Positions 45,100 through 54,497 of a stretch of DNA of 64,000 nucleotides are shown here, in pieces. The notes beneath the pieces are model-generated. The model was not told the origin of the DNA, made no database searches, and was given only the letters and a program-made list of their open reading frames with translations. The DNA lies in contig CAYNRR010000002.1 in NCBI GenBank assembly GCA_964400015.1, forward strand, positions 108,038 to 172,037, written 5' to 3'. Made by a program: the position numbers and the translations under genes. Source of the stretch: UBA1234 sp964400015 (GTDB taxonomy: Bacteria > Bacillota > Clostridia > TANB77 > UBA1234). How positions within the stretch are numbered: position 1 is the stretch's first letter; every line of letters begins with the position of its first letter.

Positions 45100-46544
45100 T
45101 ATTGCACCTCCTTATTTTTTTCGTATGTGTACGCAGCTCTTAATATTGTTTCTTCGTCAAAGTGCTTACCTATCAATTGCATTCCTATTGGAAGTCCTTC
45201 TTTATCATTTCCACATGAAATTGAAAGTGCAGGTACACCAGCTATGTTTATTGGAACTGTTAAAATATCTGACATATACATTTCTAGTGGATTTGAAATT
45301 TTTGAACCTATATCAAACGCTGTTGTTGGAGCTGTCGGTGTTAATAGCAAGTCGTATTCTTCAAATACTTTATCAAAGCCTTGTTTTACAAGTGTTCTAA
45401 CTTTTTGTGCTTTTTTATAATATGCATCGTAATATCCTGATGATAATACGTATGTTCCAAGAATTATTCTTCTCTTTACTTCTTCTCCGAAACCTTCGCT
45501 ACGACTGTTTCTAAATATATCTTGTAATGTTTCATAATTTTTAGTTCTGTATCCGTAACGAATACCATCAAATCTTCCAAGGTTTGAACTAGCTTCTGCA
45601 CATGCTATTATATAGTACGTTGGAAGTGCATATTCTGTTGTTGGTAACGAACATTCTTCTACAATTGCTCCTAACTCTTCAAACTTCTTAGCTGCAAGCA
45701 ATACTTTATCTTTTACTTCTTGATTTACGCCCTCTTCAAAAAATTCTTTAGGAATACCTATTTTCATTCCTTTTACATCATTTACAAGAGCTTTTGTGTA
45801 ATCTTTCTTTTCAATTTTGGCTGAAGTAGAATCCATTTCATCGTGTCCTGCTATGGCATTTAATAAAACTGCAACATCTTCAACATCTTTTCCCATTGGT
45901 CCTACTTGATCTAGCGATGAAGCGAAAGCTACTAAACCATATCTTGAAACAAGTCCATATGTTGGTTTTAAACCTACAATGCCACAAAAAGATGCTGGTT
46001 GTCTTATTGAACCACCAGTATCACTACCTAAAGAAATTGGTGCCATATCTCCTGCTACAACAGCTGCACTACCACCTGATGAACCTCCTGGCACTTTATT
46101 TAAGTTTACTGGATTATGTGTTTTGAAAAATGCTGAATTTTCAGTTGAGCCACCCATAGCAAACTCGTCCATATTTACTTTTCCTAATATGATTGCGCCT
46201 GCATCTTTTAGATTTTTTATAACAGTTGCATCATATGGTGGAATAAAGTTTTCAAGCATTTTTGATGCACAAGTTGTTTTTAATCCTCTTGTACATAAAT
46301 TATCTTTTATCGCAATCGGTACACCTGCAAGTGGTCCCATTTCTTCACCTGCATCATATCTAGCTTGAATATCTTCTGCAAGTGCATAGGCTTCTTCTTC
46401 GCAAAGTGTTATATATCCTTTAATCTTTTCATCATCATTTTTTATCTTTTCATAAAAAGCTTTAACTACTTCTGTTACTTTGAGTTCTTTAGTTGTATAA
46501 GCTTTACGTATTTCATGGGCTGTTAATTCACATATATTTTTCAT
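45099..46544 (-). CDS. gatA: Asp-tRNA(Asn)/Glu-tRNA(Gln) amidotransferase subunit A
   Basis: The glutaminase subunit of GatCAB. The 481-residue amidase-signature protein has the catalytic Lys in PIAIKDNLC, the glycine/serine loop GGSSGGSAAVVAGDM and the Ser-containing SDTGGSIRQPASFCG, which give the Ser-cisSer-Lys triad. The length is normal. It lies 15 nt after gatC and directly before gatB. A GGAG-like site precedes the ATG. Confidence 0.97.
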   Translation of the reverse strand: MKNICELTAHEIRKAYTTKELKVTEVVKAFYEKIKNDDEKIKGYITLCEEEAYALAEDIQARYDAGEEMGPLAGVPIAIKDNLCTRGLKTTCASKMLENFIPPYDATVIKNLKDAGAIILGKVNMDEFAMGGSTENSAFFKTHNPVNLNKVPGGSSGGSAAVVAGDMAPISLGSDTGGSIRQPASFCGIVGLKPTYGLVSRYGLVAFASSLDQVGPMGKDVEDVAVLLNAIAGHDEMDSTSAKIEKKDYTKALVNDVKGMKIGIPKEFFEEGVNQEVKDKVLLAAKKFEELGAIVEECSLPTTEYALPTYYIIACAEASSNLGRFDGIRYGYRTKNYETLQDIFRNSRSEGFGEEVKRRIILGTYVLSSGYYDAYYKKAQKVRTLVKQGFDKVFEEYDLLLTPTAPTTAFDIGSKISNPLEMYMSDILTVPINIAGVPALSISCGNDKEGLPIGMQLIGKHFDEETILRAAYTYEKNKEVQ

Positions 46545-46559
46545 AAAATTAAACTCTCC

Positions 46560-46844
46560 TTAATTCATCATACTTGGAAGTGAATAAGCTTCACCATTAC
46601 TGCTTGGCGCATTTTTTAGAAGTTCTTCTCTGTCAAAAGATTTTCTAACTTCATCTTTTCTAAATACATTAAATGTATCTAATGCAAATGCAGACTCTGT
46701 AACTCCTTCTGTATTTAAACTGTTTACTTTATTAGCAAATTCAACTATATCTTGCATATTTACTGTATACTTTTCGATTTCTTCTTCTGAAAGATTTAGC
46801 ATACTTAAATCTGCGATATGTTTAATTTCTTCTTTGTTAACCAT
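46560..46844 (-). CDS. gatC: Asp-tRNA(Asn)/Glu-tRNA(Gln) amidotransferase subunit C
   Basis: The small subunit that holds GatA and GatB together. The 94-residue protein shows the family pattern IKHIADLSMLNLSEEEIEKY, the central NSLNTEGV and the end DEVRKSFDREELLKNAP. It is the first gene of gatCAB, with its own promoter (46867-46895) and GAGGAG before the ATG. Confidence 0.95.
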   Translation of the reverse strand: MVNKEEIKHIADLSMLNLSEEEIEKYTVNMQDIVEFANKVNSLNTEGVTESAFALDTFNVFRKDEVRKSFDREELLKNAPSSNGEAYSLPSMMN

Positions 46845-46866
46845 AAAATCAACTCCTCAAGTGGGT

Positions 46867-46895
46867 ATTATATACTATTTCACCTTTAAAGACAA
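46867..46895 (-). promoter_or_regulatory. SigA-type promoter of gatCAB
   Basis: TTGTCT and TATAAT are separated by 17 bases on the minus strand; the start lies about 23 bases upstream of the gatC ATG. Confidence 0.7.
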
Positions 46896-46927
46896 GTAAC
46901 GACTGGCAAATAGATTTTAAGCGTTTC

Positions 46928-46956
46928 TTGAAATTTTTATACATGTACCATATAAT
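46928..46956 (+). promoter_or_regulatory. SigA-type promoter of the 46987 glycosyltransferase gene
   Basis: TTGAAA and TATAAT are separated by 17 bases. It is back to back with the gatC promoter. Confidence 0.7.
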
Positions 46957-46986
46957 TGTCATATATCTTTATATTAGGAGGTTTTT

Positions 46987-47955
46987 ATGGTTCTTACTAT
47001 TGTTATTCCTGTTTATAATGCCGAAAGATTTTTAGAAAAATGTGTAGATAGTATTTTAAAGCAACGCACAGAAAATTGTAATATTTTGTTAATAGATGAT
47101 GGCTCTAAAGATTCATCGCCAGCCATTTGCGATATGTATGCAAACAAATATGATTTTATAAAAGTGATTCATCAATCAAATAAGGGCGTTTCAAATGCAA
47201 GAAATTTAGGACTTGATAATGTTGAAAGTGATTACATATTTTTTATGGATGCTGATGATATGTTGACTGATGACGCTCTTAAAATTATTAAAGAGACTTG
47301 TGAAAATAATCGTGATATCCAATTTTTCACTTTTGAGTATTTGACTATAAATAACGACGATTCGTTTTTATTTGAAACACCACATATTGAAAGTGGAATT
47401 TATTCACGCAAAGATTTTGTAAATACATATTATGCTGCTACAAGCACTTTGCCTTATGCTCCGTGGAGACATGTCTACAAAACCAAATTTTTAAAAGATA
47501 ATAATCTGAAATTTGATTCTACTTTAGTTGCTGCCGAAGATGCATACTTTTATATTCAAGCTTCTAAAGCCGCGGCAAATATCTACTATACTAATGAAAA
47601 AATTATTCAATATCGTTTAGGACAAAATTATGGCAAGAAGAAATTTTTAAAACCAGCTTACGTAAAAAGTATTTATACTGTCGCAGGACGAATTTTTCAT
47701 CAAGATGAAGAGTATCTTGCAAATATCATCGCTAATCAATACCCTTCTAATATGTTGTATATAGAGAAACTTGAACATAAAGAAGAAAGATTAACTGCTT
47801 TAAATTCAATTGACTGGGAAATTATGAAAGCGGCAAAAGGTAAATTTAACAAGTTGTTTATACTTTCTTATAAAATTTTAGGTTTTAATATTACCATGAA
47901 ATTAGTTCGTATCGCTAGAAAAATAAAACACGGAAAAAATAAAATCGAAATATAA
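46987..47955 (+). CDS. Family 2 glycosyltransferase
   Basis: A 322-residue cytoplasmic glycosyltransferase of the GT-A fold (GT2). It starts with the nucleotide-sugar strand TIVIPVYNAERFLEKCVDSI, followed by IDDGSKDSS and the metal motif FMDADD. The C-terminal third is Lys-rich and likely peripheral to the membrane. Sugar and acceptor cannot be told. It is a single gene with its own promoter, a GGAGG site and a shared terminator with the converging GT2 gene at 48010-49059. The two are related but not a recent duplication. Confidence 0.9.
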   Translation: MVLTIVIPVYNAERFLEKCVDSILKQRTENCNILLIDDGSKDSSPAICDMYANKYDFIKVIHQSNKGVSNARNLGLDNVESDYIFFMDADDMLTDDALKIIKETCENNRDIQFFTFEYLTINNDDSFLFETPHIESGIYSRKDFVNTYYAATSTLPYAPWRHVYKTKFLKDNNLKFDSTLVAAEDAYFYIQASKAAANIYYTNEKIIQYRLGQNYGKKKFLKPAYVKSIYTVAGRIFHQDEEYLANIIANQYPSNMLYIEKLEHKEERLTALNSIDWEIMKAAKGKFNKLFILSYKILGFNITMKLVRIARKIKHGKNKIEI

Positions 47956-47958
47956 ATT

Positions 47959-47993
47959 TTAGAGCAGTGAAAATTTATCACTGCTCTTTTTAA
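47959..47993. terminator. Bidirectional terminator between two glycosyltransferase genes
   Basis: AGAGCAGTGA pairs with TCACTGCTCT over a short loop, followed by TTTT on the plus strand and by TAAAATTTATA on the minus strand. Confidence 0.8.
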
Positions 47994-48009
47994 TTTTTAT
48001 TAAGTTTAA

Positions 48010-49059
48010 TTATATTCTCAGTTTATTTCTAATACCATAAAAGAAAACTAAACTTTTAAGCTTTTTCTTTTTTACCAATTTTAAGAAAAAGTTTTCCACA
48101 CGCATCTTAAATCCTTTATCTATCAATAATAAATCTGAGTTTTTTAGTATGGAAAAAAGTTCTTCGTTATTTAATATTTCTATTACTTCTTTTTCAAATT
48201 TTTTGTTATCTAAATATTCTTTATATAAGGAATATAGATAACTCATCACAATCTTAGTATTAGCAGCTCTTCTGATTTCTTTATAATTGTTTTTTCTAAA
48301 CGTTTCATCGTTTAATATTTCATCAAATAATTTTGTAAGTTGTGGCGTTTGTTTTATGTTTTTCAAAATGCGATTTGAAGATCTAGTCAATCCGTTTTGA
48401 TTCGTGAAATAATGATATAATGGCATATCTAAGAAATACATACTATTTATCTTTTTTATAAGTTTTAGTGTATATAGTCCATCTTCAACAAAAGAAATTC
48501 CTTCATCAAAAATTTTTTCATCTAACAAAAAACTTTTTTTAGTAATAAATAGCCATATAAAACAAGCTCTTTGACCATTTACAAACGGCATTATCACATT
48601 ATTTTCAAATTCTTCAGTACCTTTTACAAATTTTTTATTACTAATCTTTTCAGCGTATGTGTTGGCATTATTAGTCCCATTGTCATCACTTACGAAGTAA
48701 TTTCCCATTACTAAATCTACATTTTCATCTATTATTGTTTTGTGTAACATTTCTATTGCATTTTTTTCTAGCCAATCATCTGAGTCCACATAAACAATAT
48801 AATCACCCGTAGAAGTTTTAATTCCTGCGTTTCTAGCACTACTTATACCTCCGTTTGATTTATGAACTACTTGTATTCTATTATCTTTCTTAGCATATTC
48901 ATCACAAATTTTCCCTGAGTTATCAGGTGAGCCATCATCCACTAATATTATTTCCAAGTTTTCATATGTTTGTGAAATAATCGAATCTACACATCTATGT
49001 AAATATTTTTCAACATTGTATACTGGTACAATTACACTTACTTTATCTTTATTTTTCAA
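48010..49059 (-). CDS. Family 2 glycosyltransferase
   Basis: A 349-residue GT-A glycosyltransferase. It has VSVIVPVYNVEKYLHRCVDS, VDDGSPDNS, NGGISSARNAG and the metal motif YVDSDDW. The C-terminal part is basic (LKLVKKKKLKS), which suits a membrane-surface enzyme making a wall or capsule sugar. The start is most likely the TTG at 49059, because GAGGAG lies eight bases upstream and the family motif begins a few residues later; no ATG has a site. It converges on the 46987 gene. Confidence 0.88.
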   Translation of the reverse strand: MKNKDKVSVIVPVYNVEKYLHRCVDSIISQTYENLEIILVDDGSPDNSGKICDEYAKKDNRIQVVHKSNGGISSARNAGIKTSTGDYIVYVDSDDWLEKNAIEMLHKTIIDENVDLVMGNYFVSDDNGTNNANTYAEKISNKKFVKGTEEFENNVIMPFVNGQRACFIWLFITKKSFLLDEKIFDEGISFVEDGLYTLKLIKKINSMYFLDMPLYHYFTNQNGLTRSSNRILKNIKQTPQLTKLFDEILNDETFRKNNYKEIRRAANTKIVMSYLYSLYKEYLDNKKFEKEVIEILNNEELFSILKNSDLLLIDKGFKMRVENFFLKLVKKKKLKSLVFFYGIRNKLRI

Positions 49060-49132
49060 TTTATCAGCTCCTCTAATACAAAGTAAGTATACCATTTGAG
49101 ATATAATGCTTCAAGAATTTTTTAAGACTTGA

Positions 49133-49163
49133 AAAAGCTCCCATCTAATTCTGATGGAAGCTT
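49133..49163 (-). terminator. Terminator of the XerD-type recombinase gene
   Basis: AGCTTCCATCA pairs with its near complement GATGGGAGCT, followed by TTTTTC on the minus strand. Confidence 0.8.
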
Positions 49164-49169
49164 GTCCTT

Positions 49170-50054
49170 TTAAGCACGTGGATGTGATTTCATGTACACA
49201 TCTTTTATTCTATTTTGACCAATTTGTGCATATACTTGAGTAGATGAAATATCTGAATGTCCAAGCATTTCTTGAATTGCTCTTAATTCAGCACCATTTT
49301 CTAATAGATGCACTGCAAATGAATGTCTTAATGTATGTGGCGTAATATCTATATCGATATTAGCTTGTGTTTTGTATTGTTTAATTATTTTCCAAAAACC
49401 TTGTCTTGTTAATCTGTGACCATTAACGTTTACAAATAATGCTTGATCGTTTTCATCTTTTAATAATATATTTCTTGATTTTTCAATATATTCTTTTAAA
49501 GCATTTATAGCTAAAGAACCAATTGGAATAATTCTTTCTTTTGTCTTTCCTGCACACTTTATATAGCCACTTTCTAAATTTATATCTGATATATTTAATG
49601 ATATTAACTCTGTAACTCTAATTCCAGTAGCATATACTAATTCAAGCATTGCTTTGTCTCTATATCCTTTTAGATCAACACATTTTGGTTGTTCTAATAA
49701 TAATTCAACTTGTTCTGATGTTAATACTTTTGGTAATTTTCTTTCTATCTTTGGAGATTCTAAATTGATAGTTGGATCTTCAGGAACAACTTTTGTTCTG
49801 TGCAAATATTGATAAAAAGAACGAAGTGAAGCTAAATTTCTAGATACTGTAGAAACAGCTTTCCCGTTTTCTTTTAATGATTCTAAATATTCTGCTAAAT
49901 CACTTTCTGTTGTTTTGATTGGGTCTAAATTATTGTTTTCTAAATAATTGCAATATAATTTAATATCGCGATTATATGATTGCAATGTATTGTCTGATAA
50001 TTTTTTATCTTTCTGAAGAAAATCCAAAAAACTTTCAACTAAATTTTTTTCCAT
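49170..50054 (-). CDS. xerD: XerD-type tyrosine recombinase
   Basis: A 294-residue recombinase of the XerC/D size class that resolves chromosome dimers at dif. It has an N-terminal SAM-like core-binding domain (1-95) and a catalytic domain with all residues present: R146, K170, H240, R243, H266 and Y275. The closeness to spoIIM follows the Bacillus layout, which supports XerD over a phage integrase. The site it acts on is not in this window. The start has an AGGAG site. Confidence 0.92.
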   Translation of the reverse strand: MEKNLVESFLDFLQKDKKLSDNTLQSYNRDIKLYCNYLENNNLDPIKTTESDLAEYLESLKENGKAVSTVSRNLASLRSFYQYLHRTKVVPEDPTINLESPKIERKLPKVLTSEQVELLLEQPKCVDLKGYRDKAMLELVYATGIRVTELISLNISDINLESGYIKCAGKTKERIIPIGSLAINALKEYIEKSRNILLKDENDQALFVNVNGHRLTRQGFWKIIKQYKTQANIDIDITPHTLRHSFAVHLLENGAELRAIQEMLGHSDISSTQVYAQIGQNRIKDVYMKSHPRA

Positions 50055-50334
50055 CCCACATACTCCTTTTTATTGTATTCTACATAATTTTTTGGATAAC
50101 CCTTAGGTTTATGTGTACCACATTTATCTTAAGTAAATTTATTTCCAAATAATTACTAACTTGTTTTAGTAGTAATATGTTCTTTCTTTTGACAAGGTTA
50201 TTTTATACAAATTGATTCTATATTGCAAGTACTTTTTATCAATTTTTTATGTAAAATTTCAGAACATAATTTGTAATTTTATGTAAATACTCTTTTCTTA
50301 CTCTCAAGCGATTTTTCAAACCTAAGCATTGTTT

Positions 50335-51000
50335 TTATAAAAATTTTATTTCGATAAAAGTTGATATTATTAAAAATAAAAAACCTAATATTGTAAAAAT
50401 CGAATGCCTTACAAGTTCTAGTCTAATATCTTTTTTGTTTTTTAATACATTTATCATTACTTTTACTGAACTTGCTGTAAGAAGTATTATTGCAAAAACT
50501 AAAAATACATAATACAAAAATAATTTTTGAAAAATATATTTATTGCCATTTATAAAACCAAACTTTAATAAAAATGAAGAAATCACAAATGCTGTTGTAA
50601 AGCCTTTATAAAAACATAATAATATAAGTAGTGGAGCTCCAACAACTGATATACCCACAATCCAAAATATTGCAAGTAATTTTAAATTTCTTGTAATTGA
50701 AGTTTTAAAAAGTTCTACTTCATTTTTATTTTCAAATTCTATGTCACTAAATTTTTCAACTATTGTTTCTTTAACGTCCGGATCTGTAATCATTATTCTA
50801 AATGCAATGCTACCTACTACAATTCCTATCAAAAAAATTATCATTATTCCAAAATATAAATTTAATTTGATTTTTTTACTTTGCTTTTGTTTTAGATTAT
50901 GTGTTCTTCTAGTTTTTAAAATTCTTTCTGGCTTATTTGGAATTTGTGTCTGAGGTAAAAAAGGCTCTTCCTTACCATTTACTATTGGCTCTAAAATCAT
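50335..51000 (-). CDS. spoIIM: Stage II sporulation protein M
   Basis: A membrane protein of the SpoIIDMP engulfment complex, which remodels peptidoglycan as the mother cell surrounds the forespore. The 221-residue protein has a basic Lys/Arg-rich cytoplasmic start (~25-45) and five predicted membrane helices (~48-68, 108-128, 130-150, 160-182, 195-218). Family segments include GAPLLILLCFYKGFTTAFVIS. Position next to xerD agrees with this name. A 280-bp spacer with no visible gene separates it from xerD. GAGG precedes the ATG at slightly long spacing. Confidence 0.88.
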   Translation of the reverse strand: MILEPIVNGKEEPFLPQTQIPNKPERILKTRRTHNLKQKQSKKIKLNLYFGIMIIFLIGIVVGSIAFRIMITDPDVKETIVEKFSDIEFENKNEVELFKTSITRNLKLLAIFWIVGISVVGAPLLILLCFYKGFTTAFVISSFLLKFGFINGNKYIFQKLFLYYVFLVFAIILLTASSVKVMINVLKNKKDIRLELVRHSIFTILGFLFLIISTFIEIKFL

Positions 51001-51049
51001 TTACAACAACCTCATTTCATTTGAATACTTGTACTAAATTTTATGCAAA

Positions 51050-51095
51050 AAAAATAAAATCATTCTAGCTTTAATCAAACTAAAATGATTTTATA
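51050..51095 (-). terminator. Terminator after rnhA
   Basis: ATAAAATCATT and AATGATTTTAT form a stem followed by a run of T residues on the minus strand just past the rnhA stop. Confidence 0.8.
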
Positions 51096-51100
51096 TTTTC

Positions 51101-51538
51101 TTATTTTAAATCTTTTATTGCTGCAACTGCCATCTCGTCGCATCTATTATTAAATTCATTGTCACTATGGCCTTTGACTTTTATCCATTCTATTTCATGA
51201 ATTTTTGTAAATGAATAAATTTTTTCCCATAGTTCACGATTTTTTACATCTTGTTTAGTTGATGTTTTCCAACCATTTCTTTGCCAATTATAGATCCAAC
51301 CTTCTTTAAATGCATTTATTAGATATGCACTATCACTATATAATTTTACTTTGCAAGGACGTTTCAAAAGTGACAATGCTTCTATTGGTGCTGTTAGCTC
51401 CATTTGATTGTTAGTGGTATTTTTCATTCCACCACTTATTTCTTTTTTTATACTATTATACATAAGAATAGCACCCCAGCCTCCTGGCCCAGGATTTCCA
51501 GAGCATGCACCATCAGTGTATATAACTACTTCTTCCAT
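51101..51538 (-). CDS. rnhA: Ribonuclease HI
   Basis: Removes RNA from RNA-DNA hybrids in replication and R-loop repair. The 145-residue protein has the catalytic acids D9 (TDGACSGNPGPGGWG), E47, D69 and D134, plus the flexible-loop H124 (VKGHSDNEFNNRCD) and the basic handle (GWIYNWQRNGWKT). It has E. coli-type length without a hybrid-binding domain. It ends a five-gene run, 16 nt after tmcAL. Confidence 0.96.
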   Translation of the reverse strand: MEEVVIYTDGACSGNPGPGGWGAILMYNSIKKEISGGMKNTTNNQMELTAPIEALSLLKRPCKVKLYSDSAYLINAFKEGWIYNWQRNGWKTSTKQDVKNRELWEKIYSFTKIHEIEWIKVKGHSDNEFNNRCDEMAVAAIKDLK

Positions 51539-51554
51539 AAAACCTCCATTTTAA

Positions 51555-52793
51555 TTATAAGGTGACAATTTGTGTAGTATAATCAGCATTTACTGTTCTA
51601 TACTTAGGTACCTGATATCCTAAAGTATAAATATTAGTTGCCATTATATCTTTTTCTAACATCTTTTTTGATGTTTCATTTGCATTTTTTAAAAACTTTC
51701 CAACAGAAGTTACAACAGGCAGATTAGATAAATTACCTATTTGTGATAAGACTTTTTCTCCATTTTTAGTAAATCCAAGCACTCTAATATATTGTGGATT
51801 ATGTTTATAATCTTCCACATCTGTTTTTCTAACATCGAGTAACGTATGTAATAATATTCTTTGAATTCTTGTTCTAGTATATCTTTTGGTTTTTACGATA
51901 TCTATGATATTATCTAGCTCCATTCCTTCATTTGAAGCTTTCTTTAAAAGATTTTCTAATCCTTCTGAAACGTCTGCAATATTTGCTAAGTCTGTTGTAG
52001 AAGTTCTTCTTAATGTATATAAAATTTCTTTTTCATAGTTTTTTAAAAACATTGGTGCTCTACCGTTTATAATCTCTTGATTTATCATTTTAAATACTTG
52101 ATCTGGCACAACATTTTCAACTGTTTTTAATTCGTTTTTTTCTAACAAATTTCTAATTGCAGTAGCACTACACATATTGTCAACTATGTTAGTTGAATTA
52201 TATGTAGTTCCTTTTCTTTCAATTAAAATAGGTTTAATTTGGCTGTTTGAATATAGTAAAGCTTTTAAGTACTCTATCGCTAAAATATTATTAGAATCTA
52301 AAAGAATATCTGCTATGTATTTTGCATTATATTCCTTCTTTAAAAAATTTTTTAAAGCATTACTTCTTGCGATTGGATATGAAGTGCCTCTCTTTAGTTC
52401 TGAATGCAAAAGTTTTTTATAATTTTCAGGTTCTAAATATAAAACGTTTGCAATTCTTTTTAAAGCATCTAAATCACTTGTATTTGCACCAAAAGATATA
52501 TTATTCACAACTCCTAATCCATCAAGTAAACCTATACTGCCTTGTGCAAAATATTCTGCACTTGAGGTTGCATAAAATGACGGAAGCTCTATAACAAGAT
52601 CTGCTCCACCTTGTAGTACCATCTTAGTTCTTGTCCACTTATCAAATAAAGCTGGAACGCCTCTTTGAATAAAGTTTCCACTCATTATTACAACTACTGC
52701 ATCACAGTTAGTTTCTTTTTTTGTTTGCTCAATATGATACGCATGACCATTATGAAAAGGATTATATTCAGCTATTATTCCACAAATATTCAT
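51555..52793 (-). CDS. tmcAL: tRNA(Met) cytidine acetate ligase
   Basis: Makes N4-acetylcytidine at the wobble position of elongator tRNA(Met) using acetate and ATP. The 412-residue protein has the nucleotidyltransferase opening GIIAEYNPFHNGHAYHIEQ with the HxGH motif, and MSGNFIQRGVPALFDKW. The C-terminal tRNA-binding part has RYTRTRIQRILLHTLL. The family was formerly annotated as YlbM or UPF0348. It lies in a run with the DUF1189 gene (12 nt) and rnhA (16 nt). GGGGG precedes the ATG. Confidence 0.93.
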   Translation of the reverse strand: MNICGIIAEYNPFHNGHAYHIEQTKKETNCDAVVVIMSGNFIQRGVPALFDKWTRTKMVLQGGADLVIELPSFYATSSAEYFAQGSIGLLDGLGVVNNISFGANTSDLDALKRIANVLYLEPENYKKLLHSELKRGTSYPIARSNALKNFLKKEYNAKYIADILLDSNNILAIEYLKALLYSNSQIKPILIERKGTTYNSTNIVDNMCSATAIRNLLEKNELKTVENVVPDQVFKMINQEIINGRAPMFLKNYEKEILYTLRRTSTTDLANIADVSEGLENLLKKASNEGMELDNIIDIVKTKRYTRTRIQRILLHTLLDVRKTDVEDYKHNPQYIRVLGFTKNGEKVLSQIGNLSNLPVVTSVGKFLKNANETSKKMLEKDIMATNIYTLGYQVPKYRTVNADYTTQIVTL

Positions 52794-52805
52794 ATTTTTC
52801 CCCCA

Positions 52806-53765
52806 TTACTTTTGCGTGTTATCGTCCTCATCATCTTTAGAATTATCTTCTGAATTTTTATCTTGTTCCTGTTCATTTATGTTAATATTTTTAGGTTTGT
52901 TTGAATTACTCATAATTAAAATAAACGCATCTAATTTTACTGCACGAATTGCATATAACATATATACATATGCTAGAATATTTGAAACAATAAGTGTCGC
53001 ATCATTGATAGTTCCTAAATATGATATCGAAATTGTTTCTAATATATAAGGTAATGTAACTGCATATAGTGCTATTTTTATATAATTTTTGTAATTAAGT
53101 TTTATTCCATATAATGTAGCAAGTAATGATGTCATTATTACATACAATATTACTTCTAATAATTTGCATATAAAATATCCTAAGAATATCGACACACCTA
53201 AAGAAAGAAATATCATTACTTTTGCATAAGTTGATTCTCTCGCTTCTAAAACGTACTGTTTCAATAATGCTTTATCAAAATCGCCGCTAAATTGAGTTAA
53301 TAGTATCTGCTCTGTTGCTTGAGGTTGCTCTACACCTGAAACTTCAACATTAGTTTCAAAAGTAATCGCATCTGAATTTACAAAAATTCTATTATCATAC
53401 ACATCATATTTTTTATACTCTTCAAGTGTAGTTGCATCTTCATAATTATACTCTGTATCAAGCAATATAACAAAATCATTAGCAACTTTATACACTTCTT
53501 GTGCATCAACATCTAAATTACCATTTTTGAAATTAAATTCCGGTATAGCATCATCATATTTCGCCATAATTTCGTCTATACCATTAAGAGCTTTACTATA
53601 AAAACTCGTAGTCATTATAGTTGTTAGTATTATCATAAATACTATAAAATGTCCGATAACCGTTAATGTGCTATCTGTTTTTAACATCAGTGGATAAAAT
53701 CTAAAATCTGAAATAGCTAATGCTATCTTTTTAAAAAACCCCATTTTTTTATGTTTTTTATTCAT
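52806..53765 (-). CDS. DUF1189-family membrane protein
   Basis: A 319-residue membrane protein that fits the DUF1189 family. It has a helix at ~33-53, a long outside loop (~60-175) and a cluster of four helices (~178-285). The C-terminal tail is cytoplasmic, very acidic and Asn-rich (~290-319). The opening FFKKIALAISDFRFYPLML is typical of the family. Related Bacillus proteins are thought to act in maltodextrin use or membrane stress, but there is no firm function. It sits between the M24 peptidase gene and tmcAL. Confidence 0.8.
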   Translation of the reverse strand: MNKKHKKMGFFKKIALAISDFRFYPLMLKTDSTLTVIGHFIVFMIILTTIMTTSFYSKALNGIDEIMAKYDDAIPEFNFKNGNLDVDAQEVYKVANDFVILLDTEYNYEDATTLEEYKKYDVYDNRIFVNSDAITFETNVEVSGVEQPQATEQILLTQFSGDFDKALLKQYVLEARESTYAKVMIFLSLGVSIFLGYFICKLLEVILYVIMTSLLATLYGIKLNYKNYIKIALYAVTLPYILETISISYLGTINDATLIVSNILAYVYMLYAIRAVKLDAFILIMSNSNKPKNININEQEQDKNSEDNSKDDEDDNTQK

Positions 53766-53794
53766 TTATCTTCTCCATTCTAAACTTAAATAAA

Positions 53795-54481
53795 TTACAA
53801 AATTATTATATCTCTATCAGATTTAGAAAACAACTCCATACCGTTTTCAGTGAGTACTCCTGTATCTTCTATTCTAACTCCAAATTCATTTTCGATATAT
53901 ATTCCTGGCTCTATTGTGAAAACCATGTTTTCTTTTAGAACATCTTCACTTTTGTATGAAATAAGCGGTGCTTCATGAACTTCTGTACCAATTCCATGTC
54001 CAAGTGCATGCGCATAATCATATCCAGCATTTTGAATATTTAATCTTCCATAACTATCTACTGTTTTTGCAATATCATTAACTTTTACTTTTTCTACTGC
54101 ATTATTATGTGCCTGCTTAACTAAAGAATATATCTCTCTTTGTTTGCTAGTTGCTTCTCCAACAAATATTGTACGCGACATATCTGAACAATATCCATCT
54201 AGTACACATCCAAAATCGAATAAAATAATATCTTTTTCTTTAATAATATAATCTGTTGGTACCGAATGAATTTGTGCACTATTTTTACCAGCACCAACTA
54301 TAGTAGCAAAAGAAGTACCAGTTGCTCCATTTTTCATAAAAAAATCATCAATTTTTTTAGCAATTTCTATTTCTGTCATACCTGCTTTTACTTGCGAACA
54401 TATATATTCAAAACAGTTATCTCCTAAAATAGCTGCTTTTCTAAGTTTTTCAATTTCGTCTTTAGTTTTTATTATTCCCAT
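53795..54481 (-). CDS. M24 metallopeptidase, catalytic domain only
   Basis: A 228-residue pita-bread metallopeptidase with the full metal set D89, D100, H162, E191 and E205 and the substrate His H72. The segments CVLDGYCSDMSRT and HALGHGIGTEVHEAPLIS are those of Xaa-Pro aminopeptidase/prolidase rather than methionine aminopeptidase. The usual N-terminal creatinase domain (~130 residues) is missing. It is not a truncation by accident, because GGAGG lies directly before the ATG. It could trim prolyl peptides or act on N-terminal Met; the first is favoured by the motifs. Confidence 0.85.
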   Translation of the reverse strand: MGIIKTKDEIEKLRKAAILGDNCFEYICSQVKAGMTEIEIAKKIDDFFMKNGATGTSFATIVGAGKNSAQIHSVPTDYIIKEKDIILFDFGCVLDGYCSDMSRTIFVGEATSKQREIYSLVKQAHNNAVEKVKVNDIAKTVDSYGRLNIQNAGYDYAHALGHGIGTEVHEAPLISYKSEDVLKENMVFTIEPGIYIENEFGVRIEDTGVLTENGMELFSKSDRDIIIL

Positions 54482-54497
54482 TTTTACCTCCGTTAAT

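Noticed and set aside
46987..49059. A capsule or polysaccharide locus
   Set aside because: Only two converging glycosyltransferase genes are present, without export, polymerase or nucleotide-sugar genes.
49170..50054. Phage or integron integrase
   Set aside because: The size, catalytic residues and neighbour spoIIM point to chromosomal XerD; there is no phage gene nearby.
53795..54481. Housekeeping methionine aminopeptidase (map)
   Set aside because: The DGYCSDMSRT and GHGIGTEVHEAP segments fit the Xaa-Pro group better, so the symbol was left empty.
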